Source: Microbulbifer okhotskensis
GTDB lineage: Bacteria > Pseudomonadota > Gammaproteobacteria > Pseudomonadales > Cellvibrionaceae
Length of the DNA: 64,000 bases
Assembly (NCBI RefSeq): GCF_023895975.1
Contig: NZ_JALBWM010000008.1
Coordinates: forward strand, 21,288 to 85,287
Direction: 5' to 3'
The notes under the pieces are model-generated. The model worked only from the letters and a program-made list of their open reading frames with translations. It was not told the DNA's origin and did no database searches. Below, one piece after another: positions 54,947-63,895 of this stretch. How positions within the stretch are numbered: position 1 is the first letter of the stretch; every line of letters starts with the position of its first letter. Position numbers and translations under genes: made by a program.

Positions 54947-56188
54947 CTAGGGTTCATAATTAACCACACGCACACTGATTCTTTCAGCATTTAAACCCCT
55001 TTGTTCTTTTTTCTCTACCTCGCCTTCTGGAAAAGGCTTGGCCGATCCCATACCGGTCGCAGTGATACGGTTTGCCGCTATGCCTTTTTGCAACAGAATT
55101 TCCCGCACCACATCTGCCCGTTCCTGAGAGATTTCTTGCTCGGCAATTTCATTGCCTTCACCCTTTACATGCCCTTCAATAGCGACAGATAAGTTGGGTT
55201 TTTTTTGCATGATTTCTGCTAACGCTTCAATATCCGCAGCCGATGGATTAGTAATCTTCGCAGTTCTCTTTTCGAAGCTAACACGTATTGGAAACTCTCG
55301 ATTAGGCTCGCGGGAAAAACTGCTGAGGTAGTCACGCAAATTATCGGAAAATTTGTCAGGCCCCAGATTCTCCGCCATTTTTTTCTGTTCAAGTTGAGAG
55401 TCACCTACTGGCTCCGAAGCCGACTCCATAAAACTCGCCTCCTCGGAGGTCATGGACGGATCACGTTCAGCTTTCTCATCCTTCCCCTTCAACATACACA
55501 TATTTAGTGCGTACAGGGCAACCAATACCAGCAGTAAAGGAAAAAACCAACTGCTGAAACTGACATTTTTTTTCGTCTCTTCGGGTCCTTGTATTGCCGA
55601 AGCCCGAGGCTCCTGGGGCTTGGCATGACCATATGTCACCAGCGCATCACCCAACTTATCGAAATTGGGAACATCAATGGCTTTTAGCAAGTCATCAGGT
55701 ATATACCCCTGTAAATATTCTCTCTGGCCAATCAGAAATGACGCTAGGTCAGAGATATCCATATTTTTGGACTTTGCCTGGCTTTGCATAAGTGCAGTCA
55801 CTATCGGTGCAGATACACTTAGTAAATCTTCACCCTCTTTACCATTTTCTTTTCCGGCAACTTCCAAAACTTCTTTTTTTCTGCTGCTAAAAATTGTTTC
55901 CAGCATTTTAAAGCCGGTATTTTTTAGAAACTGTAATTTTTTTGGATCGGAAACAGCGCTACTGAGAGAGGATAAATCCAGCGCCTCACTCTCTGAAATC
56001 ATATTGAATAGATAGCCCATCCCGGTCTTACTGCTGGCTCGGTTCAACATACCGGCAAGAATATAGGAGAAGCTTGAACGCAGCGCTGACTCACCCTGCC
56101 CGGAGGGTAAATTCAAAGCTTTTGCCAGAGCATCAATGCCTCCAGAACCCAGCTGGCCAATTGCCCTATCCAACAAATTATCCGCCAT
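54947..56188 (-). CDS. DUF937-OmpA domain membrane protein
   Basis: 413 residues. N-terminal DUF937-like region (about 1-170: LLDRAIGQLGSGGIDALAKA), one membrane helix (about 215-232, SWFFPLLLVLVALYALNMC), an acidic linker, and a C-terminal OmpA/MotB domain (ADIEALAEIMQKKPNLSVAI ... SQERADVVREILLQKGIAAN). The peptidoglycan-binding Asp of the OmpA GHTD motif is replaced by Lys (EGHVKGEG), while the partner Arg in SQERA is kept. Start ATG 56188 has GAGG seven bases upstream. Topology predicts DUF937 inside and OmpA in the periplasm. Confidence 0.85.
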   Translation of the reverse strand: MADNLLDRAIGQLGSGGIDALAKALNLPSGQGESALRSSFSYILAGMLNRASSKTGMGYLFNMISESEALDLSSLSSAVSDPKKLQFLKNTGFKMLETIFSSRKKEVLEVAGKENGKEGEDLLSVSAPIVTALMQSQAKSKNMDISDLASFLIGQREYLQGYIPDDLLKAIDVPNFDKLGDALVTYGHAKPQEPRASAIQGPEETKKNVSFSSWFFPLLLVLVALYALNMCMLKGKDEKAERDPSMTSEEASFMESASEPVGDSQLEQKKMAENLGPDKFSDNLRDYLSSFSREPNREFPIRVSFEKRTAKITNPSAADIEALAEIMQKKPNLSVAIEGHVKGEGNEIAEQEISQERADVVREILLQKGIAANRITATGMGSAKPFPEGEVEKKEQRGLNAERISVRVVNYEP

Positions 56189-56573
56189 AGCTGAACCTCA
56201 TTCTCTACCTCAAGGCCTGGAAAATTATGTTCACTGACCCAGACCCAGCCCACGTATCACCGCTCAGGTGTTTTTAACCACTCTAATCCAAAATCCAAAT
56301 TGGACAGAATTAGTTGGGCGCCGATACCTAAGGGATATTTAAATGCCAACCGCTATTCCCAAAGCGTCAATAGATTTAGGCGCCTTACTTGAGTGTACGG
56401 CAGTACCTTCACTGGATTAGGTTAATTTGGAATAAGTGCAAAGATCTTCGAGTAAGAATTTTAAACCGGCTGTTGCAGCCACGTCACCTCCGCTGGCGTC
56501 TTTTATCATTGAACCCGGACACCACCGCACTATGGTTATAGTTACAACCATAAAATAAAAAGAGGCCTAAACC
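56189..56573. other. Divergent intergenic region, OmpA-type gene / thiolase
   Basis: 385 bases between genes read outward. It holds the promoters of both and the palindrome at 56531-56552. I see no coding frame. Confidence 0.5.
56531..56552. promoter_or_regulatory. Candidate operator upstream of the acyl-CoA operon
   Basis: TATGGTT (56531-56537) and AACCATA (56546-56552) form a perfect seven-base inverted repeat with an eight-base spacer, ending 21 bases before the thiolase GTG. The position, between likely promoter and start, fits a repressor site. The binding protein is unknown. Confidence 0.45.
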
Positions 56574-57782
56574 GTGCCTACAGAAGCCTATATCTACGAT
56601 GCTATCCGAACGCCGCGAGGCAAAGGTAAATCCAGCGGCGCCCTTCACGAAGTCAAACCCATAACCCTGCTCTCTGATCTCCTCAAAGAGCTACAAACCC
56701 GCAACGCAATTGATACCGCCCAAGTTGACGATATTGTGATGGGTTGCGTCACTCCCGTCGGAGAGCAAGGGGCAGATATCGCAAAAATTGCAGCACTGGC
56801 TGCCGGTTGGGATTGGGATATAGGAGGGGTGACACTCAATCGATTCTGCGCCTCCGGCGCTGAGGCCGTTAACCTGGCCGCAACCAAGGTCCGCTCTGGG
56901 TGGGAGCACCTGATAGTCGCCGGGGGTGTGGAGTCCATGTCCCGTGTACCTATGGGCAGCGATGGTGGCGCCTGGGCAACTGATCCGCGTACGGCAATAG
57001 ACACCGCTTTCTCCCCACAGGGCATCGGAGCTGATCTGATCGCCACACTCGGCGGCTTTTCCCGCGAGGATGTGGATAACTTCGCCCTCAACTCTCAAAC
57101 TAAAGCAGCTGCAGCTTGGAAACGGGGGGCATTCACGAACTCCGTTGTCCCTGTACGCGACCAAAATGGTCTGCTCATTCTCGACCATGACCAGCTGGTG
57201 CGCCCCGATACCTCGCTGGACGGGCTAGCGCAGCTGAAGTCCTCCTTTGCAGGCATGGGGGACTTGTGTTTCGACAGTATTGCCATTTCCCGCTACCCGC
57301 AAGTCGAATCTATCAACCATGTTCATACCGCCGGAAACTCCTCCGGTATCGTCGATGGTGCCGCGGCCCTGCTAATTGGCAGTGAGCAAGCCGGACGTGA
57401 CCTCGGCATGCGCCCGCGAGCACGTATCGTCTCTGCCGCAGTCGTGGGTACAGAGCCCACCATCATGCTAACCGGTCCCGCACCGGCAACCCGTAAAGCC
57501 CTCAAAACGGCGGGGCTAAACGCGCATGACATCGACTTGTACGAAGTGAATGAGGCCTTCGCGGCCGTCGTTTTACGCTTTCAGCATGAACTGGATATAG
57601 AGCCACAAAAAATCAACGTCAATGGCGGTTCCATTGCAATGGGACACCCTCTGGGAGCGACCGGTGCAATGCTGATTGGGACCCTATTGGACGAGCTGGA
57701 ACAGCGACAATTGCGCTATGGCTTGGTGACGTTATGTGTAGGCGGCGGTATGGGCGTAGCAACTATTATCGAAAGAATTTAG
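56574..57782 (+). CDS. Acetyl-CoA C-acyltransferase (thiolase)
   Basis: 402 residues; performs the thiolytic last step of beta-oxidation. Active-site cysteine in [15 protein letters not shown], the histidine in [15 protein letters not shown], and C-terminal [15 protein letters not shown] (second Cys). Starts at GTG with GAGG eight bases upstream. First gene of a four-gene operon with FadB-like, acyl-CoA dehydrogenase and CoA transferase genes; chain-length preference cannot be inferred. Confidence 0.93.
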   Translation: MPTEAYIYDAIRTPRGKGKSSGALHEVKPITLLSDLLKELQTRNAIDTAQVDDIVMGCVTPVGEQGADIAKIAALAAGWDWDIGGVTLNRFCASGAEAVNLAATKVRSGWEHLIVAGGVESMSRVPMGSDGGAWATDPRTAIDTAFSPQGIGADLIATLGGFSREDVDNFALNSQTKAAAAWKRGAFTNSVVPVRDQNGLLILDHDQLVRPDTSLDGLAQLKSSFAGMGDLCFDSIAISRYPQVESINHVHTAGNSSGIVDGAAALLIGSEQAGRDLGMRPRARIVSAAVVGTEPTIMLTGPAPATRKALKTAGLNAHDIDLYEVNEAFAAVVLRFQHELDIEPQKINVNGGSIAMGHPLGATGAMLIGTLLDELEQRQLRYGLVTLCVGGGMGVATIIERI

Positions 57783-57789
57783 GGGGCAG

Positions 57790-59949
57790 ATGATGAAATC
57801 CATTCGACTGGAAAAAGACAATCACAAAATTGTTCACTTAATCATGGACAACCCCAATGCCTCGGCCAATGTTATGGACCGGGACTTCACTGACTCACTA
57901 AGCGAAGCAGTTGAGCAACTCAAACAGCAAGATTTTACCGGCATTATTATTCGCTCAACAAAAAACACTTTCTTTGCCGGCGGCGACCTGAAATCCCTGT
58001 ACTCCGCACAGATTGAAGAAGCAGGGCCCTTTTTTGACTCCTGTGAATTGTTAAAGGCGAACCTGCGCTGGCTTGAGACTCAGGGCAAACCTGTCGTGGC
58101 CGCCATTAATGGCGCAGCTCTGGGGGGTGGCTGGGAAATCGCCCTAAGTTGCCACCATCGAATTGTCATCGACAGCCAAGCGGTGAAGCTGGGACTACCT
58201 GAAGTCACTTTGGGGCTTCTCCCTGGCGGTGGCGGCTGTGTGCGTATGCCTCGGCTACTGGGTATTCAGGAATCTCTACCTTATTTACTGGAAGGTAAAC
58301 AAATAAGACCGCAACAAGCACTCAAGGCCGGCCTTGTTCATCAGGTCGTTGTCGATGGGGATGAACTGCTCAACCAGGCAGTCATTTTTATCCAGAAAAA
58401 TAGCCAACAAGCGACTCTACAACCCTGGGATAAACCCGGTTATCGAATGCCTGGGGGAGATGCGAGAAACCCCAAAAATGCCCAACTCCTAATGATTGCT
58501 CCAGCAATGCTGGAAAAGAAGACCAAGGGTTGCCTACCCGCACCAGAAGTCATTATGGCCACGGTTGTCGAAGGAGCCCAAGTCGACTTCGAGACCGCAA
58601 CACGCATTGAGTCTCGTCACTTTGTCACTCTGGCTTGCGGTCAGGTTGCCAAAAATATGATCGGGACCTTTTGGTTTGCGCTGAATGAAGTTAAGGCAGG
58701 CGCGTCCCTACCGCCAGCGGCACAAAATCAGCAAACCTCTCCAATACAAAAGGTTGGCATACTTGGGGCCGGTATGATGGGGGCTGCTATCGCCTATGCC
58801 TGTGCCGATAAGGGTGTCGATGTAGTGTTAAAGGATGTCACTCTGGAAGCCGCCATAAAGGGCAAGCAGTATGCAGAAACAGCTCTGCAAAAACGGCAAC
58901 AAAAAGGCCGTATTAATGAAGCTAAAGCACTTCAAATCCTGTCTCGTATTCTTCCTACAGAGAGCAATACTGACTTATCAGACTGCGAATTAATCATTGA
59001 AGCCGTTTTCGAAGACCGTGAGCTAAAAGGAGCAGTCACCCGGGAAGCAGAATCGCAGCTGCCACAAGATGCAATTTTCGCTTCCAATACCTCAACATTA
59101 CCCATCACTGGATTAGCCCAAGCCTCTCAACGTCCACAGCAATTTATTGGCCTGCACTTCTTTTCACCCGCAGACAAAATGCCACTGGTAGAAATTATTT
59201 GCGGGGAGCAGACTAGCGATAAAACACTAGCGCAAGCTTTTGCTTTCGTATTACAGATTGGGAAAACTCCCATTGTTGTCAACGATAGCCGCGGATTTTT
59301 TACCTCTCGGGTATTTGGCTGCTTTACCAATGAGGGTATTGGTATGCTGAACGAAGGTATCAGTCCGGCCACCCTCGAAAATGCCGCAGCGTTGGCTGGA
59401 TTTCCGGTTGGTCCACTTGCGGTCAGCGATGAAGTTTCCCTCACTCTCATGAGCCGTATCCGCCAGCAAACGATCAATGATCTGCAAAGGGAAGGGAAGC
59501 CTGCGCCCACACACTCCGCCGATGCCGTAATCGATCGAATGCTCGAATTGGGCCGGGCAGGTAAAGCTATAGGGGGCGGCTTCTATACTTACCCTGAGGG
59601 CGGGAAAAAACACCTGTGGACAGGCCTTCAAGGTGAATTTTCCGCCAAAAATTCTGTTCCGGTACTCGACATCAAAGAACGGCTGTTATTTATCATGGCA
59701 CTGGAGACACTTCGCTGTTACCAAGAGGAAGTACTCCGAAGCGTACGCGATGCCAACATTGGCTCCATCTTTGGTATCGGTTTTCCACCGTGGACTGGTG
59801 GTGCCCTGCAATATATCAACCAGTTTGGCCTGGAGAAGTTTGTGCGACGAGCCCAGCAACTAGCAGAGAGCTACGGTGACCGATTTACACCACCAGATAT
59901 CTTGCTGAATTTGGCAGAAACCAGGCAGATTCTGTCAGACAACTCCTAA
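57790..59949 (+). CDS. FadB/FadJ-like enoyl-CoA hydratase/3-hydroxyacyl-CoA dehydrogenase
   Basis: 719 residues, two enzymes in one chain. The crotonase half (1 to about 280) has NTFFAGGDLKSLYS and NGAALGGGWEIALSCHHR and GLPEVTLGLLPGGGGCVRMP, with both acidic residues. The dehydrogenase half begins at about 318 with the NAD Rossmann motif VGILGAGMMGAAIAYACADK, followed by IEAVFEDRELK, FASNTSTLPI and GLHFFSPADKMPLVEI. It hydrates and oxidises trans-2-enoyl-CoA. A GGGGG ribosome site is three bases before the chosen ATG and six before ATG 57793; either may be used. Confidence 0.93.
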   Translation: MMKSIRLEKDNHKIVHLIMDNPNASANVMDRDFTDSLSEAVEQLKQQDFTGIIIRSTKNTFFAGGDLKSLYSAQIEEAGPFFDSCELLKANLRWLETQGKPVVAAINGAALGGGWEIALSCHHRIVIDSQAVKLGLPEVTLGLLPGGGGCVRMPRLLGIQESLPYLLEGKQIRPQQALKAGLVHQVVVDGDELLNQAVIFIQKNSQQATLQPWDKPGYRMPGGDARNPKNAQLLMIAPAMLEKKTKGCLPAPEVIMATVVEGAQVDFETATRIESRHFVTLACGQVAKNMIGTFWFALNEVKAGASLPPAAQNQQTSPIQKVGILGAGMMGAAIAYACADKGVDVVLKDVTLEAAIKGKQYAETALQKRQQKGRINEAKALQILSRILPTESNTDLSDCELIIEAVFEDRELKGAVTREAESQLPQDAIFASNTSTLPITGLAQASQRPQQFIGLHFFSPADKMPLVEIICGEQTSDKTLAQAFAFVLQIGKTPIVVNDSRGFFTSRVFGCFTNEGIGMLNEGISPATLENAAALAGFPVGPLAVSDEVSLTLMSRIRQQTINDLQREGKPAPTHSADAVIDRMLELGRAGKAIGGGFYTYPEGGKKHLWTGLQGEFSAKNSVPVLDIKERLLFIMALETLRCYQEEVLRSVRDANIGSIFGIGFPPWTGGALQYINQFGLEKFVRRAQQLAESYGDRFTPPDILLNLAETRQILSDNS

Positions 59950-59961
59950 CCCAGAACTAAC

Positions 59962-60003
59962 ACTGGTGTAAATAGTTTTCAGGCCGTTGGCATTTACACC
60001 AGT
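59962..60003. repeat. Inverted repeat between fadB-like and acyl-CoA dehydrogenase genes
   Basis: ACTGGTGTAAAT (59962-59973) and ATTTACACCAGT (59992-60003) are perfectly complementary with an 18-base loop. No U tract follows. It lies in a 101-base gap within the operon. Confidence 0.6.
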
Positions 60004-60050
60004 TATCCAAAACTCTGGATTAATATCAAACACTATGCGGTGGTGAAAGA

Positions 60051-61199
60051 ATGGTACCAAGAACAGTCTATAACGAAGATCACGAGCAATTTCGCGAAAC
60101 CCTGCGTAAGTTTCTAAAAAATGAAGCAATCCCCTACCATCGCCAATGGGAAAAAGATGGTCACGTAGATCGGAAATTATGGAATAAAGCTGGGGAGATG
60201 GGGTTTCTCTGCCCACAGATTGATGAAGCTTATGGCGGTCTGGGTCTGGATTATGGCTACAATTCGATCATTGATGAAGAAGTAGCAAGAGCGGGCCTGT
60301 CCGGTATTGGTTGGGGACTACATTCAAATATAGCCGTACCTTATATCATTAACTACGGCACCGAAGAGCAAAAAAAGAAGTATTTACCCAAGTGTATCAG
60401 TGGTGAAATGATCACTGCTATCGCCATGTCAGAACCTGGTGCCGGTTCGGATCTCCAAGGGGTGAGAACCACCGCTATTCGCAAAGGTGATCACTACTTA
60501 CTAAACGGCTCGAAAACTTTTATTACCAATGGGCAGCAGGCCGACCTGATTATTGTGGTTGCCAAAACAGATCCCCATGAGGGTGCCTCCGGGGTCAGTC
60601 TATTACTGGTAGAAGCTGATAGTCCAGGATTCAAGAGAGGCTCTAACCTGGAAAAAATTGGTATGAAAGCCCAGGATACCTCAGAGCTGTTTTTTGATGA
60701 TGTCCGAATTCCGGCTGAAAACCTACTGGGTGCTGAAGGGCAAGGTTTTATTTACCTAATGCAGGAACTGCCACAGGAAAGATTGAGTGTTGCCATTTAT
60801 TCCATTTCAAATGCAGAGGCAGCGCTGCAATGGACCCTAGACTATGTTCGCGAACGCAAAGCATTCGGTAAACCCATTTCCGCTTTTCAGAATACTCAAT
60901 TCAAGTTAGCCGAACTGGATAGCGAACTAACGGCACTGCGTGTTTTTGTCGACCGCTGTCTGGAACTGCACTATGACAAGCAGCTCGATGTAGCAACCGC
61001 AGCCAAAGCAAAATTACTGAGCACTGAATTTCAATGCAAACTCTTGGATGAATGTGTTCAGCTTCACGGCGGTTACGGGTATATGTGGGAGTATCCCATC
61101 GCTCGCTCCTGGGCGGATGCGCGGGTAGCTCGAATCTACGCCGGCACCAATGAGATCATGAAGTTGATTATTGCCAGAGAACTTCTCAGAGACACCTGA
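60051..61199 (+). CDS. Acyl-CoA dehydrogenase (long-chain/LCAD-like)
   Basis: 382 residues; FAD flavoprotein for the first oxidation. N-terminal helix bundle (YNEDHEQFRETLRKFLKNEA), the middle FAD segment ITAIAMSEPGAGSDLQGVRT and ITNGQQADLIIVVAKTD, and the C-terminal bundle CVQLHGGYGYMWEYPIARSW. The usual E of the YEGTSE motif is Ala here (YAGTNEI), but ELPQERLSVAIY carries the Glu that acts as base in LCAD, isovaleryl- and related enzymes. So substrates are more likely long or branched. Downstream of the inverted repeat. Confidence 0.9.
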   Translation: MVPRTVYNEDHEQFRETLRKFLKNEAIPYHRQWEKDGHVDRKLWNKAGEMGFLCPQIDEAYGGLGLDYGYNSIIDEEVARAGLSGIGWGLHSNIAVPYIINYGTEEQKKKYLPKCISGEMITAIAMSEPGAGSDLQGVRTTAIRKGDHYLLNGSKTFITNGQQADLIIVVAKTDPHEGASGVSLLLVEADSPGFKRGSNLEKIGMKAQDTSELFFDDVRIPAENLLGAEGQGFIYLMQELPQERLSVAIYSISNAEAALQWTLDYVRERKAFGKPISAFQNTQFKLAELDSELTALRVFVDRCLELHYDKQLDVATAAKAKLLSTEFQCKLLDECVQLHGGYGYMWEYPIARSWADARVARIYAGTNEIMKLIIARELLRDT

Positions 61200-61266
61200 A
61201 ATTAACCGTTATTCCCAAGACCCGACTCTCTCCCAGATAACCATAAATACAGGGGAAAATAACGCA

Positions 61267-62448
61267 ATGATGAATAGTCCTCCACTGCAGGGTCTAAAGG
61301 TGCTCGATTTCTCCACGCTCCTACCCGGCCCCTATGCCACGATGTTGTTGGCCGATCTGGGGGCTGAAGTACTACGTATCGAATCTCCTACACGCCCTGA
61401 TTTATTGCGAGGATTTCCCCCCATGGTGGGGGGGGACACCTCCGTATCCGCAGCTCATGCCACGATTAATCGCAATAAACGTTCTCTGGCTCTCAACCTG
61501 AAATCCCCCCAGGCAAAAAACGTCATTCAACGGTTATTACAACAATACGATATTGTTGTTGAACAATTCCGCCCAGGCGTTATGGATAAACTCGGCTTTG
61601 GCTACAGTGTCCTGCGTGAACATTGCCCCAATATTATCTACTGTTCAATCACCGGCTATGGTCAAACCGGACCATTGAAACAGCGTGCGGGGCACGACAT
61701 AAATTACCTAGCACTGTCTGGTCTCGCCAGTTATTCTGGGAATCGCAATGGTGGCCCAAGCCTAAGCGGTACCCAGATAGCCGATATTGCAGGCGGTTCC
61801 CACCATGCAGTGATGTCTGTACTGGCAGCAGTATACCAGCGGCAAAGAACAGGTAAAGGAAGCCATATTGATATCAGTATGACGGATTGCAGTTTTGCCT
61901 TAAATGCAATTAGTGGGGCCAATGCCCTGGCTTTAAATTCTTCGCCAGAACTTGAATCTGAACTGTTAAATGGCGGAAGTTACTATGATTATTATTGCAC
62001 GTCCGATAACCGCTATCTCGCGGTTGGCAGCCTCGAACCTCAATTTGCCGAACAGTTCTTTGGTAAAATAGGGCACTTGGAGTGGCTGGGGCGTATTGTG
62101 CAACAAGACCAACAAGACGCACTTAAACAGGACATTGCCGACATTATTGCAACTAAAACACAGAAAGAATGGATAACTGCATTCCAAGACATCGATGCCT
62201 GTGTTGAACCCGTACTCAATTTTATCGAAGCTGCTAACAGTGAGCTTCTGCAATCTAGAGAAATGATCTGCGAAGTCAATGGACACCTCAAGCAGATCAA
62301 TACACCCTTCAGGTTTAATGGAAGTAAGCCCCAGCCAAACAATCCTGGAGCAACGTTGGGGGAACACAATCAAGCCATACTTAAAGAGTTAGGCTATAGC
62401 GCCGAGGAAATTCAAGGAATCTGTGGGCTACAAACTACTCCCAACTAA
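61267..62448 (+). CDS. CoA transferase family III (CaiB/AMACR-like)
   Basis: 393 residues. N-terminal LKVLDFSTLLPGPYATMLLA and LGAEVLRIESP, RNKRSLALNLK, and the catalytic aspartate in RAGHDINYLALSG. Family III members are CoA transferases or alpha-methylacyl-CoA racemases; the lack of a known partner and the operon context fit racemase. The frame begins at 61171, overlapping the acyl-CoA dehydrogenase, but the family N-terminus supports ATG 61267 with GGGG eleven bases upstream. Confidence 0.88.
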   Translation: MMNSPPLQGLKVLDFSTLLPGPYATMLLADLGAEVLRIESPTRPDLLRGFPPMVGGDTSVSAAHATINRNKRSLALNLKSPQAKNVIQRLLQQYDIVVEQFRPGVMDKLGFGYSVLREHCPNIIYCSITGYGQTGPLKQRAGHDINYLALSGLASYSGNRNGGPSLSGTQIADIAGGSHHAVMSVLAAVYQRQRTGKGSHIDISMTDCSFALNAISGANALALNSSPELESELLNGGSYYDYYCTSDNRYLAVGSLEPQFAEQFFGKIGHLEWLGRIVQQDQQDALKQDIADIIATKTQKEWITAFQDIDACVEPVLNFIEAANSELLQSREMICEVNGHLKQINTPFRFNGSKPQPNNPGATLGEHNQAILKELGYSAEEIQGICGLQTTPN

Positions 62449-62589
62449 CCAAAACTGAATTCAGCGATCATTAGCTACGTCAATAGGACCGACATCGGCA
62501 ACTAAACGCCGTTCAAATTTATTTGAATAGTGAATAGACATTTATTTTTCGCATTATTCCGGCGGATTAAAAGTAGTCAGATACTGCTT
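62449..62589. other. Intergenic region at start of accessory zone
   Basis: 141 bases with no gene. AT-rich after about 62510, without a clear terminator. Nothing else recognisable. Confidence 0.4.
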
Positions 62590-63310
62590 TTAATCCGCCC
62601 CGCCACCACACCCGCCGCCACAACTGCTACCCGAGACAACAGATGAGTCGCCACCCGAAGAACTATCAGAAGAACTGCCAGAGGCACTATTTGTAGAGAT
62701 ACTTCCAGCACAACCAGAAGCACAACCAATATGGCTGGCACAGTAAGGATCTACATTAACACCACCATTATTGCCAGAGGCAAACTGATTTCCTCTGCAA
62801 TTCAGCTTGTAAAAAAAACCATCTCTAATTTTCAATTTCTTATCAATAGAAAAAAGTAAGGGTAGTTTTTAGGCTTAACCGGGTCAACACCACTATTTAT
62901 ACAGGCAATTCTCCAAGCTCTTTTTATGCTATCATCAACCGCCCCCCCCTTTGGTATAACTTCGTTTGGCGTATGATGAAGAAAACGACCAAATGATTTA
63001 CGACAAAAATTTTTATATGAACGTGTACTTAATATAAACTCATGCCACGCCACATCAACCACTTGCGATGGCATCGCCACCATTTTTTACCCGCTGTTTG
63101 ATTGATAATAAAATACGCTCTCAAACCATTGATCACTATATCCAACTGCTTTTTATTGAGGTGTGGATATTTATCTTTTACTCGACACTTAATCGATGGA
63201 TGAAATTCATAGGCTTCGACAAACTTCAATCTGACCTTCTTTTGATAAAAATAAAAAGTTACATAACCCACTAAAAAAAGACTGAATACGATTAATCCTT
63301 CAAACACCAT
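62590..63310 (-). pseudogene. Glycine-rich-domain protein gene with two frameshifts
   Basis: Three minus-strand frames join into one protein of about 250 residues: ATG 63310 (MVFEGLIVFSLFLVGYVTFY, one membrane span, then KDKYPHLNKKQLDIVINGLR), MVAMPSQVVDVAWHEFILST with CRKSFGRFLHHTPNE, and IRDGFFYKLNC with a Cys/Ser/Gly-rich tail (YCASHIGCASGCAG ... SSCGGGCGGGAD). The shifts are at an A6 run (minus strand, 63083-63088) and a T6 run (minus strand, 62850-62855); adding one base to each restores the family reading. This could be a decayed gene, sequencing error, or a slippage-regulated gene. Confidence 0.75.
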
Positions 63311-63529
63311 ACCTATTCTCTTCACACAATTACAGCGACACAAAGGATATCATAGCCAGTACAATATCGAACATTTACATTTGTCAATGCCCTTATTGGT
63401 ACAATCGTGCTGAGCACAGCTCCCCAACCCACACTTAAAATTCTTTCCCAGTTTAACTAAGTTATGGCAACTCAATTATTCTTACTATTTCCTATCAGAA
63501 CTCTGTCACACCTAAAAATTAAATATTGC
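63311..63529. other. Short intergenic accessory region
   Basis: 219 bases, AT-rich, holding the upstream side of the frameshifted gene. Short plus-strand frames overlap it but have no recognisable motif. Confidence 0.35.
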
Positions 63530-63895
63530 TCAACGCTGGATCTCAGCTGGCTTCCCAGGAAACCACAAATTTCTATTCGGATGGTCATATACAGGTGGCG
63601 CAATCTGTCTTTCATAGACTCCCCTAAAATCAGAGGCTCCCAACATATGGAAAGCACCATGAAAAATATTTTCTCTATTGAGCATTTCGACCTTAGCTTT
63701 TCCAAAAAACCATTCTTTGCGGAGATCAATACCGAAATACCAAAGAAATATCGGCCCAGCGGGTAACAATAGTATCGGCAAATGCTCTTTTTTTAATGTT
63801 CCCTTTGATCCAGTCAGGTCGAGAGGCAATAAACTGGCAGATTTGTGGTGCAAAGGTACTGGGAAATCAAATTTTAAAAAGCAGTGGCCGCTCAA
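63530..63895 (-). CDS. Hypothetical protein, possible gene remnant
   Basis: 121 codons from TTG 63895. A hydrophobic stretch (LPILLLPAGPIFLWYFGI) is followed by a charged part (RKEWFFGKAKVEMLNREN, then GASDFRGVYERQIAPPVYDH). AGG is near the TTG. In the frame an in-frame stop lies eight codons upstream, so nothing longer is hidden. I do not recognise it; it may be a remnant. The plus-strand frames across the same bases look like shadows. Confidence 0.3.
   Translation of the reverse strand: MSGHCFLKFDFPVPLHHKSASLLPLDLTGSKGTLKKEHLPILLLPAGPIFLWYFGIDLRKEWFFGKAKVEMLNRENIFHGAFHMLGASDFRGVYERQIAPPVYDHPNRNLWFPGKPAEIQR

Noticed and set aside
62850..63088. Programmed -1 frameshifting in the right-end gene
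   Set aside because: The A6 run lacks a perfect X XXY YYZ heptamer in frame and no downstream stimulator is obvious; simple indels explain both junctions.
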